Assembly (NCBI GenBank): GCA_963746325.1
Contig: CAVVBC010000046.1
Location: 1 to 64,000 of the forward strand
DNA from: RPQJ01 sp963746325
GTDB taxonomy: Bacteria; Pseudomonadota; Gammaproteobacteria; Steroidobacterales; Steroidobacteraceae
DNA length: 64,000 nucleotides
Direction of reading: 5' to 3'
The position numbers and the translations under genes are program-made. The stretch's first letter is position 1, and each line of letters opens with the position of its first letter. The notes below the pieces were generated by a model. The model worked only from the letters and a program-made list of their open reading frames with translations, searched no databases and was not told where the DNA came from. Positions 1 through 9,576 of this stretch are shown in pieces.

Positions 1-64
1 TGCCCTGGCCAAGCTGCAGCTCACGAGCGGCAACACGGCCATCGCGCAGGTTGCCAGCCGCTGA
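1..64 (+). CDS. C-terminal end of a truncated gene, possibly ppk1
   Basis: An open frame enters from the left edge and stops with TGA at 62-64; the last residues read LTSGNTAIAQVASR. Too little remains to identify a family from sequence. It converges on ppx, and in Pseudomonas aeruginosa polyphosphate kinase ppk lies tail-to-tail with ppx, so ppk1 is a synteny guess only. The tail is followed at once by a double hairpin (106-144). Confidence 0.4.
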   Translation, partial: ALAKLQLTSGNTAIAQVASR

Positions 65-105
65 GGCTGGCTCAGCTCGCCCGCACCAAACGCACGGCCC
101 TCACC

Positions 106-144
106 CGCACTTCGTGCGACCTCTCCCACTGACGTGGGAGAGGT
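106..144. repeat. Tandem double hairpin between convergent genes
   Basis: Two hairpins abut. The first is CGCAC (106-110), loop TTC, GTGCG (114-118). The second has an 11-bp perfect stem, 119-129 pairing with 134-144, and loop TGAC. They lie between the end of the truncated plus-strand gene and the end of ppx and could terminate both transcripts, although no T-tract follows. The layout resembles short palindromic intergenic repeats common in gammaproteobacteria (recollection, not searched). Confidence 0.6.
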
Positions 145-146
145 GA

Positions 147-1658
147 TCAGGAGACGCGCAGCTTGAACCCGGCGACCGCGAGGTAATCCGCTTCCTGCTC
201 CAGGTCGATCGCGGTCAGCGGATGCTCTTCGAGCCAGCCGCGCGGAAACGTCACGTCGGCCTGTTTGCCTTTCACCTGCAGGCGGATGTCAGGCAGTGAC
301 CGCGGTCCGCGGCCACGATGCAGCAGCACCGCCAGCCGCAGCAGCACGATCAGGTACAAGGCCTTCAGGTGCCACGGTGGCGTCAGGTCGTCGAGCCCTG
401 CAAGCGGCAGCTTGCGCCGGTGCGCGCCGACGACAGCGGCGAGCAGTTGCTGCTCATGATGCGGAAAGCCCGGCAGGTCCGCGTGCTGCAGCAGGTAGGC
501 GCCATGGCGCTGGTACTGGGTGTGCGCGATGTCGAGGCCTACCTCGTGCAACCGCGCCGCCCAGCCCAGCAGGGGCTCGGCGAGCGCGTCATCGAGCCCC
601 CAGCCGTCGCGCACTTGCCGCAGGAAGGCGAGCGCCGTTGCTTCGACGCGGTCCGCCTGCGCCGCATCGACATGGAAGCGGCCCTCCATCGCCCGCACGC
701 TGCGCACGCGCGCGTCCTCGTCGGTGAGGCGGCCGAGCAGGTCATAGAGCAGGCCTTCGCGCAGGGCGCCGTCGGCGACGCGCATCGACTCGATGCCGAG
801 ACGATCGAAGGCCTCGAGCAGGATGGCGAGGCCGCCCGGCAGCACTTCCTGGCGCTCGGGCGAGAGCCCCGGCAACTTGAGGCGCGCGGCCTGGCCGGCG
901 CGCAACATCTCCTGCAGCAGCCATTCGAGGCCCGGCCGGTCGACGTGCGCGATGCTCGACGAATCGCGCGCCTGCAACGTGTCGGCCACCGCATGCAACG
1001 TGCCCGACGCGCCGTAGGCGATGTCCCATTCGGAGCGCTTGAAGCGGTTGATCACCGGCTCGAGTTCAAGCTGCGCCGCCTGCCGCGCGCGCTTCATGCG
1101 CTTCTCGGTGATCTCGCCGTCTGGAAAGTAGCGCGCGCTCAACGTGACGCAACCCATGTACAGGCTCTCGAGCCGCTTCGCCGCCAGGCCTTCGCCGATG
1201 ATGAGTTCGGTGCTGCCACCGCCGATGTCGATGACCAGCCGCTGGCCGCCCTCGCTGGGCGTCGTGTGCGCGACGCCCAGATGGATCAGTCGCGCTTCCT
1301 CGACGCCCGAGATGATTTCAATCGGATGGCCGAGCGCGTCGCGCGCACGCTCGAGGAACGCGCCCCGGCGCTTCGCCTGGCGCAGCGTGTTGGTGCCGAC
1401 GACGCGCACCGACTCTGCGCGCATGTCGCGCAGGCGCTGGCCGAACCGCTCCAGGCACTGCAGTGCGCGGTGCGTCGAATCACGGTTCAGCCGGCCGTGC
1501 TCGTCGAGACCCGCGGCGAGTCGGACCATCTCGCGCAGGCGGTCGAGCACGACCAGTTGCCCGTGCTGATACCGGGCAACGATCATGTGGAAGCTGTTGG
1601 AACCCAGGTCAACTGCCGCCAGGACATCGGGCACGCGCTGCGGCACGGCGGGACTCAA
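147..1658 (-). CDS. ppx: Exopolyphosphatase (Ppx/GppA family)
   Basis: This 503-residue protein should hydrolyse terminal phosphates of polyphosphate or the 5' phosphate of pppGpp in the cytoplasm. The N-terminal actin-like ATPase fold is shown by AAVDLGSNSFHMIVAR near residue 14 and by the second phosphate-binding motif DIGGGSTELIIGEG near residue 145. The C-terminal part is the helical HD-like domain of the long Ppx form. The length fits full-length Ppx. The start used is a TTG at 1658 without a clear Shine-Dalgarno; an internal GTG a few codons later is possible. It is the last gene before a convergent partner, downstream of erpA and its hairpin. Confidence 0.93.
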   Translation of the reverse strand: MSPAVPQRVPDVLAAVDLGSNSFHMIVARYQHGQLVVLDRLREMVRLAAGLDEHGRLNRDSTHRALQCLERFGQRLRDMRAESVRVVGTNTLRQAKRRGAFLERARDALGHPIEIISGVEEARLIHLGVAHTTPSEGGQRLVIDIGGGSTELIIGEGLAAKRLESLYMGCVTLSARYFPDGEITEKRMKRARQAAQLELEPVINRFKRSEWDIAYGASGTLHAVADTLQARDSSSIAHVDRPGLEWLLQEMLRAGQAARLKLPGLSPERQEVLPGGLAILLEAFDRLGIESMRVADGALREGLLYDLLGRLTDEDARVRSVRAMEGRFHVDAAQADRVEATALAFLRQVRDGWGLDDALAEPLLGWAARLHEVGLDIAHTQYQRHGAYLLQHADLPGFPHHEQQLLAAVVGAHRRKLPLAGLDDLTPPWHLKALYLIVLLRLAVLLHRGRGPRSLPDIRLQVKGKQADVTFPRGWLEEHPLTAIDLEQEADYLAVAGFKLRVS

Positions 1659-1701
1659 CGGTGGGGCGGGAGTTAGCGGAAAACCGGAGAGGACTCAGTG
1701 A

Positions 1702-1722
1702 GGCCCGGCCGCTGGCCGGGCC
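1702..1722 (-). terminator. GC-rich hairpin after erpA
   Basis: A perfect 9-bp stem (1702-1710 with 1714-1722, GGCCCGGCC/GGCCGGGCC) with loop GCT lies 17 nt past the erpA stop and 43 nt before the ppx start. No T-run follows on the minus strand, so it may be a weak terminator or a processing site between the two genes. Confidence 0.45.
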
Positions 1723-1739
1723 AACTGCTCAGGCCGTCT

Positions 1740-2105
1740 TCAGGTGGAGAACGACGAGCCACAGCCGCAGGTGGTCTGGGCATTGGGGTTGCGGATCACG
1801 AACTGGGCGCCCTCGAGATCCTCGCGGTAGTCGATCTCGGCGCCGGTGAGGTACTGGAAACTCATCGGATCGACCAGCAGGCGGACGCCCTGGTTCTCGA
1901 CGCAGGTGTCGCCGTCTTCCTCGTTCTCGTCGAACGTGAATCCATACTGAAAGCCGGAACAGCCGCCGCCCGACACGAAGACGCGCAGCTTGAGGTTGGG
2001 GTTGCCCTCTTCGCGGATGAGCTCGCTCACCTTGGCCGCAGCCGAGTCCGTAAAGACCAGCAGGCCAGTGTCGGCCGACTCGTTCGAGGCATTGGCTTCG
2101 GTCAT
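1740..2105 (-). CDS. erpA: Iron-sulfur cluster insertion protein ErpA
   Basis: An A-type Fe-S carrier that delivers clusters to apoproteins such as IspG. The 121-residue product has the family signature: the conserved GGGCSGFQY segment with the first cysteine, and the C-terminal TCGCGSSF with the Cys-Gly-Cys pair. The start at 2105 (MTEANAS) is preferred over an upstream in-frame ATG at 2153 because GGAG lies 8 nt before it and the length then matches ErpA. The acidic N-terminus is normal. It stands alone between the DUF6776-like gene and ppx on the same strand. Confidence 0.95.
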   Translation of the reverse strand: MTEANASNESADTGLLVFTDSAAAKVSELIREEGNPNLKLRVFVSGGGCSGFQYGFTFDENEEDGDTCVENQGVRLLVDPMSFQYLTGAEIDYREDLEGAQFVIRNPNAQTTCGCGSSFST

Positions 2106-2176
2106 CGATGATGCTCCGTGCGTGGTCGCAAGCGGTTCTATCTGGGGGCGCATGGTAGCTCAGCAAGCCCCGCCGG

Positions 2177-2914
2177 TCATAGCGCGGCGACCGGCTGCCC
2201 CGTCACCTTCCACGGAAACGTCTGCCGGACGGGGGTACGAAGCTTGCTTGAATGCACCTCAATGTCCGTCTCGAATGCCTGGAAACCCGCAGGCAGGACG
2301 ACAGTCTGCTCGATCGTCTGGAAATACCGGAACGAGAACGGCAACTGCGCGCGCGGCTTGCCAAGCAGCTCACCGACCGAAAACCGGGCCGGCACGTCCT
2401 CTTTCATGCCGAGCAAAGTGATCTGGGCCAGGCCCGAGACCACGCTTTCGTGGCGCATCGCCTGCACCAGCGTGAGCTTCAGCTGCACCTGGCGTGGCTC
2501 GCTGCCCGGCAGCACCTCGAACCGCTGGATGCGCAGGCCCTGGATGCCGTCGACCGGCGAGACGATGCTGCGATAGAAGGCGAGATCGTCGCTCTGGCGG
2601 GAAAGCTGTGATTGCAGGTCGCCCAGGGTGCTTTCGATCTGGCCGTACGCGTCGCGATCCAGGCGCCGCGCCATCTCCAGCTCGGCCACCTTGGCGTTGA
2701 GGCGCTTGTTGTCGAACTCGAGCTGTGCGGACTGTTCTTCGATGACGGCGCGCTGGTTGGCCACGGCGGCCGCATCGTGGCCCGCGTGACGCTGCCCCTG
2801 CACGTAGCCGAACCAGCCAGCAAGCCCAGCCAACAGCACTGCGCCGAGCAGCATCGCGACGTTGCCGTAAGAGCGGCGCGGCCGGGCGCCCGGCTCCGTG
2901 CCGCCTGCAGTCAT
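2177..2914 (-). CDS. Single-pass membrane protein with coiled coil (DUF6776-like)
   Basis: A 245-residue protein of unknown function. A short cytoplasmic N-terminus is followed by one membrane helix (about residues 18-40). A coiled-coil stretch (about 55-115, rich in Q, E, L and K) leads to a beta-rich C-terminal domain that would lie in the periplasm. The arrangement resembles the DUF6776 proteins often found beside erpA and bactofilin genes in gammaproteobacteria; no bactofilin gene is present here. It overlaps the rppH stop by ATGA, so the two are translationally coupled. Confidence 0.8.
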   Translation of the reverse strand: MTAGGTEPGARPRRSYGNVAMLLGAVLLAGLAGWFGYVQGQRHAGHDAAAVANQRAVIEEQSAQLEFDNKRLNAKVAELEMARRLDRDAYGQIESTLGDLQSQLSRQSDDLAFYRSIVSPVDGIQGLRIQRFEVLPGSEPRQVQLKLTLVQAMRHESVVSGLAQITLLGMKEDVPARFSVGELLGKPRAQLPFSFRYFQTIEQTVVLPAGFQAFETDIEVHSSKLRTPVRQTFPWKVTGQPVAAL

Positions 2915-3567
2915 TTGTCGCCGTCCCGTGGCGCCCCCGCAATCGACACCGGCGCTTCGTCCACTGCATCGACTTCGGTGTCCTGTGCGCCGTTACTGCC
3001 GGGCCCGCGCCGCCTGCGTGGCGCGCGCGGCTGCGGCGAGCGCAACAATTCGTCGGTCAGCCACTCGGGCCGCGGCGGCGGCCCCCCGGCGAATGCCCTC
3101 TCGCCCAGTTCCTGCAGCGCGCGCACGTAGACCGCGCGCTTGAAGTAGATGACCTCACGCACCGGCGCCCAGTAGTCCACCCAGCGGCCCTGGTCGAACT
3201 CCGGCTCGCTGGTGGACTCGAAATTGAAGCGCGAATCGTCAGCAAGCATCCGCAGCAGGAACCAGCGCTGTTTCTGGCCGATGCAGACGGGATTGCCACG
3301 GCGCCGCACGTATTGGTGTGGCAGGCGGTATCGCAGCCACCGGTCGGTCCTTGCCACCAGCTCCACGTCGTCACGCTGCAGGCCGACCTCCTCGTGGAGT
3401 TCGCGATACAGCGCGTCTTCCGGCTGCTCGTTGCGTAGCACGCCGCCCTGCGGGAACTGCCAGCCGCGCCCGTCACGCCGTCCACCCAGGAACAACTGCC
3501 CGCCGTCCCGCATCAGGACGATGCCTACGTTGGCGCGAAATCCCTGGCTGTCGATGTAGTCGCTCAT
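2911..3567 (-). CDS. rppH: RNA pyrophosphohydrolase RppH
   Basis: A Nudix hydrolase that removes pyrophosphate from 5'-triphosphorylated mRNA and so triggers RNase E decay. The product has 218 residues. The Nudix box is intact, running from GGVLRNEQ to RELHEEVGL (about residues 37-59), and is preceded by the typical GWQFPQGG. The start is taken at MSDYIDSQG (3567), the usual RppH N-terminus; the frame remains open upstream to 3630. The C-terminal tail is longer than in E. coli (about 159 aa) and ends in a basic, proline-rich stretch that is probably disordered. Its stop overlaps the next gene by 4 nt. Confidence 0.93.
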   Translation of the reverse strand: MSDYIDSQGFRANVGIVLMRDGGQLFLGGRRDGRGWQFPQGGVLRNEQPEDALYRELHEEVGLQRDDVELVARTDRWLRYRLPHQYVRRRGNPVCIGQKQRWFLLRMLADDSRFNFESTSEPEFDQGRWVDYWAPVREVIYFKRAVYVRALQELGERAFAGGPPPRPEWLTDELLRSPQPRAPRRRRGPGSNGAQDTEVDAVDEAPVSIAGAPRDGDK

Positions 3568-3695
3568 TGTTCGCGCGGTCTGGTCATGCCCGATTTTTCC
3601 ACATCGGGGGCAAGGGCACAAAAACATCACGCGCGGCGGTCCGGCTTGTGGCGCCGCCCCCGCTTCCCTACCCTTCGCGCATTGCCGGGGGTCGC

Positions 3696-4673
3696 TTGTC
3701 CAGATTTCCTCTCATACCAGTGTTCACGGCCCTTGGTGCCGCCAGCGTCGCCCTGCTGTTGCTGTCGCTGATGCTCGGCAGCGTGCAGCTCGCCCCCGCT
3801 GCGGTCTGGGACGCTTTCTGGTCGGCCGACCCCTCGATGGCGCGAGACGTGGTGCTGGGCCTGCGACTGCCGCGCGCGCTGACTGCATTCGCAGTGGGCG
3901 GCCTGCTCGGGCTGGCGGGCGCCCTGCTGCAGGTGTTGCTGCGCAATCCGTTGGCGGATCCCTACGTGCTGGGCGTGTCCGGCGGGGCTTCGGTGACCGC
4001 GCTGCTCGCCCTGATGGCGGGCCTGTCCGCCGTCATGATCGACGCGGCCGCGGCCGTGGGAGCCCTGGCCGCGTGCGCCCTGGTCTTTGCGCTGGCGCAG
4101 GGACGCGGCGGCTGGACCCCCACGCGCCTGCTGCTCACGGGGGTCGTGGTCGCTGCCGGCGCCGGCTCGATCGTCAGCCTGCTGCTGGCCATGAGCGACG
4201 ACACCCGCCTGCGGGGCATGGTGTTCTGGCTGCTCGGCGACCTGTCGCGCAGTGATCGCTGGGAGTGGCTGTTCGCCCTGCTCGCCGTTGCCACGGTGTT
4301 CTGCGTTGCCCTGGGCCGCCCCCTCAACGTGCTCGCGCGCGGCGAGACGATAGCCGCCACGGTCGGCCTCGACGTGCGGCGTGTGCGCAGCATCGTGTTC
4401 GTGTTGAGCTCGGTGCTGACCGGCTGCGCCGTGAGCACGGCGGGCAGCATCGGCTTCGTGGGCCTGGTCACGCCGCACCTGGTGCGGCTTGCCCTGGGCA
4501 ACGATCAGCGTACCGTGCTCGCGGGCAGCGCGCTGCTCGGCGGCCTCGTGCTGATGACGGCCGACCTCGCGTCACGCGTGCTGCTCGCCCCGCGCCAGTT
4601 GCCGGTGGGCGCGCTGACGGCGCTGGTGGGAGTGCCGATTTTCCTGCTGCTGATGCTGCGCCAGCGCAACTAG
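3696..4673 (+). CDS. btuC: FecCD-family ABC permease, probably BtuC (vitamin B12)
   Basis: The membrane subunit of a B12/siderophore importer: about 325 residues and eight to ten hydrophobic helices. Family motifs are visible: GLRLPRALTAFAVGGLLGLAGA, the NPLADPYVLGVSGG segment, and GFVGLVTPHLVRL near the C-terminus, which contacts the ATPase. The start is a TTG at 3696 behind a G-rich stretch; a GTG at 3720 is an alternative. B12 as substrate is inferred from btuD, btuB, the adenosyltransferase and btuF within the next 12 kb. It is not adjacent to its ATPase, which is unusual for this family. Confidence 0.85.
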   Translation: MSRFPLIPVFTALGAASVALLLLSLMLGSVQLAPAAVWDAFWSADPSMARDVVLGLRLPRALTAFAVGGLLGLAGALLQVLLRNPLADPYVLGVSGGASVTALLALMAGLSAVMIDAAAAVGALAACALVFALAQGRGGWTPTRLLLTGVVVAAGAGSIVSLLLAMSDDTRLRGMVFWLLGDLSRSDRWEWLFALLAVATVFCVALGRPLNVLARGETIAATVGLDVRRVRSIVFVLSSVLTGCAVSTAGSIGFVGLVTPHLVRLALGNDQRTVLAGSALLGGLVLMTADLASRVLLAPRQLPVGALTALVGVPIFLLLMLRQRN

Positions 4674-4683
4674 GACAGCGTCC

Positions 4684-5714
4684 TCAGGCAGCGACGTAGC
4701 GGTCGCCGCCGGCGCGCTTAGCTTGATGCAGCGCCGTGTGCGCACGGGCGAGCCACTCGTCCGCCGTCGCTTTCCGGTCGAGCCCGGATTTCAGTGCCGA
4801 CATGTCGAGGCCAGCGATGCCAACCGACACCTTGAGCTGCTGATCATCGAGCAAGCGGCTGCATTGCAGCGCGCCGCGCGCACGGCTTGCAGGATGCGTT
4901 CGGCGAGTTGCGCCGCGGCCATCGGTGTCGTGGCCGGCAGCAACGCTGCAAACTCGTCTTCACCGAGGTGCGCGAACGAATCGCTCGCGCGCACCTGCGC
5001 TTCGACCACGCTGCCCACCTCGAATACGGCCGCATCGCCCGCGGCAACGCCGTGCCGATCGTTGATGGCGCCGAGTCCGTCGATGTCGATGACCAGACAC
5101 GTCGCGGGTTCGCCGTGCCGTTCGCCGGCCGCAACCTGCTCGCGCACCCTGGCGAGGAAATAGTGCCGGCTGTTCCAGCCCGTGAGCGGATCGACGGTGC
5201 CCGCGCGCAGGATGCGGGCGCGCTGCAACAGCCGCTCGGAGTTGACCAGTGCCTGGGCTGCGACCAGGTCGGTCCAGCGGGCCTCGCGTGCAGCCAGGCT
5301 GACCGGCCCACCGCGGCTCCCGACGTTGTACACGCCGGCCAGTGCGCCGCTGCGCGGCAGCGGCAGCAGCAGCAGGTGACTGCAGCCGGCCGCGGCTGCG
5401 AACAGCAACCCATGGTCGGCAGCGTGATACGCCCCGGACCACGGCACCTGCAAGGTGCCATAACCCGGCGCGACACCGCTGAGGCTGTCCACGAAACGCA
5501 AGCCCGGCAGTGGCTCGGCATGTTGCTCGTCGCCGCCGGTCAGTCGCCTGAGCTCGTGGCGCGGGTCGAGGAGCAGCAGGACGCCAGCGAGCGGTTCGCC
5601 GGGCAGGCCCGGGGGTCGTGCCAGTGCCGTCGCGAGCTGGCGGAGCGTGCGGGCGCCCGTCACGCTGGCGCACCAGTCGAGCAGGTTTGCCGTCAGTGGC
5701 GTGAGGGGCAGCAT
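4684..5714 (-). pseudogene. GGDEF-domain protein, frameshifted in the last third
   Basis: The N-terminal 170 residues look like a GAF-type sensor. A GGDEF domain follows (DPLTGWNSRHYF, then LVIDIDGLGAINDRHG). The active-site motif is GEDEF, not GGDEF, with an RxxD inhibitory-site motif (RASD) five residues ahead. After ILQAVRA the reading frame ends early, but the lost end (LQCSRLL, VSVGIAGLDMSALKSG, AHTALHQAKRAGGDR) continues in another frame to a stop at 4684. The whole interval is 1031 nt, one short of a multiple of three, so one base is missing or two are extra in the alternating GC tract near 4869-4882. It lies 3 nt after tyrA. Whether it is a true pseudogene or a sequence error cannot be decided here. 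Confidence 0.8.
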
Positions 5715-5717
5715 GGC

Positions 5718-6833
<1,116 letters not shown>

Positions 6834-6949
6834 GCGGCACGGAATCCAGGGTGGACGAATCCTTTTACCGGGCGCACGGCTCGTGCCGCAAGGGATAGCA
6901 GCGCCGTGGTGGGGCATAATCGCCGTCCACGATCGCTGGATGACTGCCG

Positions 6950-7594
6950 ATGTTTCATTCCGGAACGCTGCCCTCGACCCTGCCCGCCGATCCGATGCCC
7001 ATCTTCGAGGCCTGGTACACACAGGCCCGTGCGGACAAGGTCCAGCCCAACCCCGATTCGATGGTGCTGGCGTCCGCCACGCCCGACGGCACGCCCTCCG
7101 CGCGGGTCGTCCTGTGCAAGAAGGTCGTCGTCGATCCGGGTTATGTCGCGTTCTTCACCAACTACGACAGCCGCAAGGGCCACGAACTGGCCGCGAACCC
7201 GCGCGTGGCGGGCGTCCTGCACTGGGACTCGCTGAGCCGGCAGGTGCGGCTCGAGGGTCGCGTCGTGCGCTGTCCGCCCGCAGAGAGCGATGCCTACTTC
7301 TCCACCCGCGCGATCGACAGCCGGATCGGTGCCTGGGCCAGCCTGCAGAGCCAGCCACTCGATTCGCGCGCGACGTTGCTGAAGCGGGTCGCGATCGAAG
7401 CCGCGCATCACGGCACGGCGCCCACGCGTCCGCCGCACTGGGGCGGCTATCACTTCTGGCTGGACGCGGTCGAGTTGTGGTGCGAAGGAGCCTTCCGCGT
7501 GCATGACCGGGCGCGCTGGTCGCGCACTCTGACGCCCCATGACGAGAGCGTGTTTGCAGCGTCGCCGTGGGTCGCCACGCGCCTGTACCCCTGA
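6950..7594 (+). CDS. pdxH: Pyridoxamine 5'-phosphate oxidase
   Basis: An FMN enzyme that oxidises pyridoxine or pyridoxamine 5'-phosphate to PLP. The 214 residues match the family length. Visible family signatures are SARVVLCKK (FMN binding), FFTNYDSRKGHEL, the VRLEGRV strand, QSQPL, and the C-terminal RPPHWGGYHFWLDAVELW with LHDR-like VHDRARW. The start codon ATG at 6950 lies about 115 nt from the divergent tyrA start. The metallopeptidase gene follows 24 nt later. Confidence 0.96.
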   Translation: MFHSGTLPSTLPADPMPIFEAWYTQARADKVQPNPDSMVLASATPDGTPSARVVLCKKVVVDPGYVAFFTNYDSRKGHELAANPRVAGVLHWDSLSRQVRLEGRVVRCPPAESDAYFSTRAIDSRIGAWASLQSQPLDSRATLLKRVAIEAAHHGTAPTRPPHWGGYHFWLDAVELWCEGAFRVHDRARWSRTLTPHDESVFAASPWVATRLYP

Positions 7595-7618
7595 CCCGTT
7601 CACCGCATCAGCGCCGCC

Positions 7619-8410
7619 ATGGCCGGACGGACATTTCTCGGTAACGTGCGGCTGGCGCTGCTGCTCGCCGTGCTGCTGTTCGTCGCACTCGGCGCGTGGC
7701 TCGATCGCTCGCGCAGCCGCGACTGGAACGACACGCTGCGGGTCACCGTTTATCCGCTCGCGCAGACCTCCGCTCCGGCCGTGGCCGCCTACGTCAAGGC
7801 GCTGCAGGCCGCGGACTTCGCCGCAGTCGAGGACTTTTTCGCCGAGGAGAGCGCGGACTACGGGCTGCCACTGGCGCAGCCCGTCCGTATCCGTGTTTCG
7901 GCCGCGGCGGCCGGTACTGCGCCGCCCGTGTTGCCCGAGCGACCTTCCATGCTGACGGTGGCGCTGTGGAGCCTGCGCACGCGCTTTTATGCCGCAAAGG
8001 TCGCGTGGAACGACCCCTTGCCGGCCCCCGACATCCAGGTGTTCGCACTGTACTCGCCGCTTGGACGTGACTCGGTGGCACGACCGGATTCCGTCGGACT
8101 CAGCAAGGGGTTGATCGCGGTCACGCAACTGTACGGGGATCCGGCCGCAGCTGGCAGCAACCAGGTCGTGCTGGTGCATGAAGTCCTGCATACATTGGGC
8201 GCTACCGACAAGTACGACCTCGCGACCGGCCAGCCGCTCGTGCCGGAAGGACTCGGCGATCCTGCACTCGATCCGCGCTACCCGCAGGAGTTCGGCGAGA
8301 TCATGGCGGGCCGCGTGGCGGTGGGGCCGCGCGAGGCGGTCACCCCCGCCAGTCTCGACCTGATGCTGGTCGGGCCGCAGACGGCGGAAGAGATCGGTTG
8401 GCTGCCATGA
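7619..8410 (+). CDS. Membrane-anchored putative zinc metallopeptidase
   Basis: A 263-residue protein with one N-terminal membrane helix (about residues 9-26, LALLLAVLLFVALGAWL), the rest presumably periplasmic. A zinc-protease motif HEVLHTLGATDKYD begins at His187; HExxH plus the downstream acidic DKYD resembles metzincin-like zincins. I do not recognise a named family. The stop overlaps the ABC ATPase start by ATGA, so it is translationally coupled to the B12 ATPase gene. A role in B12 uptake is not supported beyond that coupling. Confidence 0.85.
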   Translation: MAGRTFLGNVRLALLLAVLLFVALGAWLDRSRSRDWNDTLRVTVYPLAQTSAPAVAAYVKALQAADFAAVEDFFAEESADYGLPLAQPVRIRVSAAAAGTAPPVLPERPSMLTVALWSLRTRFYAAKVAWNDPLPAPDIQVFALYSPLGRDSVARPDSVGLSKGLIAVTQLYGDPAAAGSNQVVLVHEVLHTLGATDKYDLATGQPLVPEGLGDPALDPRYPQEFGEIMAGRVAVGPREAVTPASLDLMLVGPQTAEEIGWLP

Positions 8411-9183
8411 ACGCAGCGACGTGCACGGTCAGTTGCAGCGACGTCACCGTCGAGGTGCCGGGGCGCGTGCTGGTCGCGGATCTCCGGCTCGAGGTGACGG
8501 GCGGAACGCTGCTGGTCGTGCTCGGTCGCAACGGGTCGGGCAAGAGCTCGACGCTGCACACGCTGGCCGGGTTGCGCGCGCCGGCGCGCGGCGACGTGCT
8601 CGTCGCCGGCCGTTCGCTCGCGCTCTGGCCGCGACGCGAACTCGCGCGCACGCTCGGCCTGTTGCCGCAGCTGGTCGAAGACCCGTTTCCGGCGACGGCC
8701 CTCGAAGCGGTGCTCGTCGGCCGCCACCCTCACCTGGACTTCTGGGCCTGGGAAGGGGCCGCGGACCGTGCCGCTGCACGGGCCGCCCTGGCTGCGGTCG
8801 ACCTGGCGGGGCTCGAGCAGCGCGACATCGCCACGCTTTCCGGCGGCGAACGCCGGCGCCTCTCGATCGCGACCATCCTCGCGCAGGACCCGTCCGTGTT
8901 CCTGCTCGACGAACCGATTCACCAGCTCGATCCGCAACACCAGCTCGACGTGCTGCGTTCGTTCCGCAGACTCGCCGACGCCGGGCGCACCGTCATCGTG
9001 AGCCTGCACGACATCGGCCTGGCTGCGCGTTTCGCCGATGCTGCGTTGCTGCTGTTCGGCGACGGTCGCTGGCACTGCGGGCCGTGCGACGAGGCGTTGA
9101 ATGAAAAGTCGATCGGCGAGCTCTACGGCATCGAGGTGCGCGAGCTGCGCTGGGAACACGGCAGGACCTTCGTCGCCGCCTGA
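8407..9183 (+). CDS. btuD: ABC transporter ATPase, BtuD/FecE type
   Basis: The nucleotide-binding subunit for the FecCD-type permease. All ATPase motifs are present in 258 residues: Walker A GRNGSGKSS (about residue 42), the Q-loop in LGLLPQLVEDPFP, signature LSGGERRRLS, Walker B VFLLDEP, D-loop and switch histidine VSLHD. The length and the LPQLVEDPFP segment are typical of BtuD/HmuV/FecE importers. ATG at 8407 overlaps the preceding stop. Pairing with btuC 3.7 kb upstream is inferred, because no other permease is in the window. Confidence 0.88.
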   Translation: MNAATCTVSCSDVTVEVPGRVLVADLRLEVTGGTLLVVLGRNGSGKSSTLHTLAGLRAPARGDVLVAGRSLALWPRRELARTLGLLPQLVEDPFPATALEAVLVGRHPHLDFWAWEGAADRAAARAALAAVDLAGLEQRDIATLSGGERRRLSIATILAQDPSVFLLDEPIHQLDPQHQLDVLRSFRRLADAGRTVIVSLHDIGLAARFADAALLLFGDGRWHCGPCDEALNEKSIGELYGIEVRELRWEHGRTFVAA

Positions 9184-9218
9184 CCGCCCTGCCCGCGATC
9201 GCTTTCAGCGCGCCAGCT

Positions 9219-9554
9219 TCAGTGTGCCAGCGTCCGTGAGAACAGGTTGAGCACGATCACGCCCGCAACGATCAGCGTCAGCCCGATCATGGCGGGCAGG
9301 TCCAGCGCGTGCCCGTACGCGAGCCATCCGAACAGTGTGATCAGCACGATGCCGACGCCAGACCAGATCGCGTAAGTCACGCCGACGGGCAGCGTCTGCA
9401 GCGCCAGCGACAGGAAGTAGAACGCGATGCCGTAGCCGGCCAGCACGACGGCGGTTGGACCCGGGCGGCTGAAGCCCATCGATGCCTTCAAAGCCGAGGT
9501 GCCGATCACCTCGGCGACGATCGCGATGGCGAGGTACGCCCACGCACGCGTCAT
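9219..9554 (-). CDS. Small multidrug resistance (SMR) transporter, EmrE-like
   Basis: 111 residues and four hydrophobic helices. The proton/substrate glutamate sits in helix 1 (AIVAEVIGTSALKAS, Glu14 by analogy with EmrE). GVTYAIWSGVGIVLITL is the helix 3 signature of the Qac/EmrE branch rather than the SugE/Gdx branch. It would export cationic compounds as an antiparallel dimer in the inner membrane. It converges on btuD with a 35-nt gap and follows the NmrA-like gene on the same strand by 22 nt, so may share its transcript. Confidence 0.92.
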   Translation of the reverse strand: MTRAWAYLAIAIVAEVIGTSALKASMGFSRPGPTAVVLAGYGIAFYFLSLALQTLPVGVTYAIWSGVGIVLITLFGWLAYGHALDLPAMIGLTLIVAGVIVLNLFSRTLAH

Positions 9555-9576
9555 GTCGCGGCCTGCCGGGTCGGCG

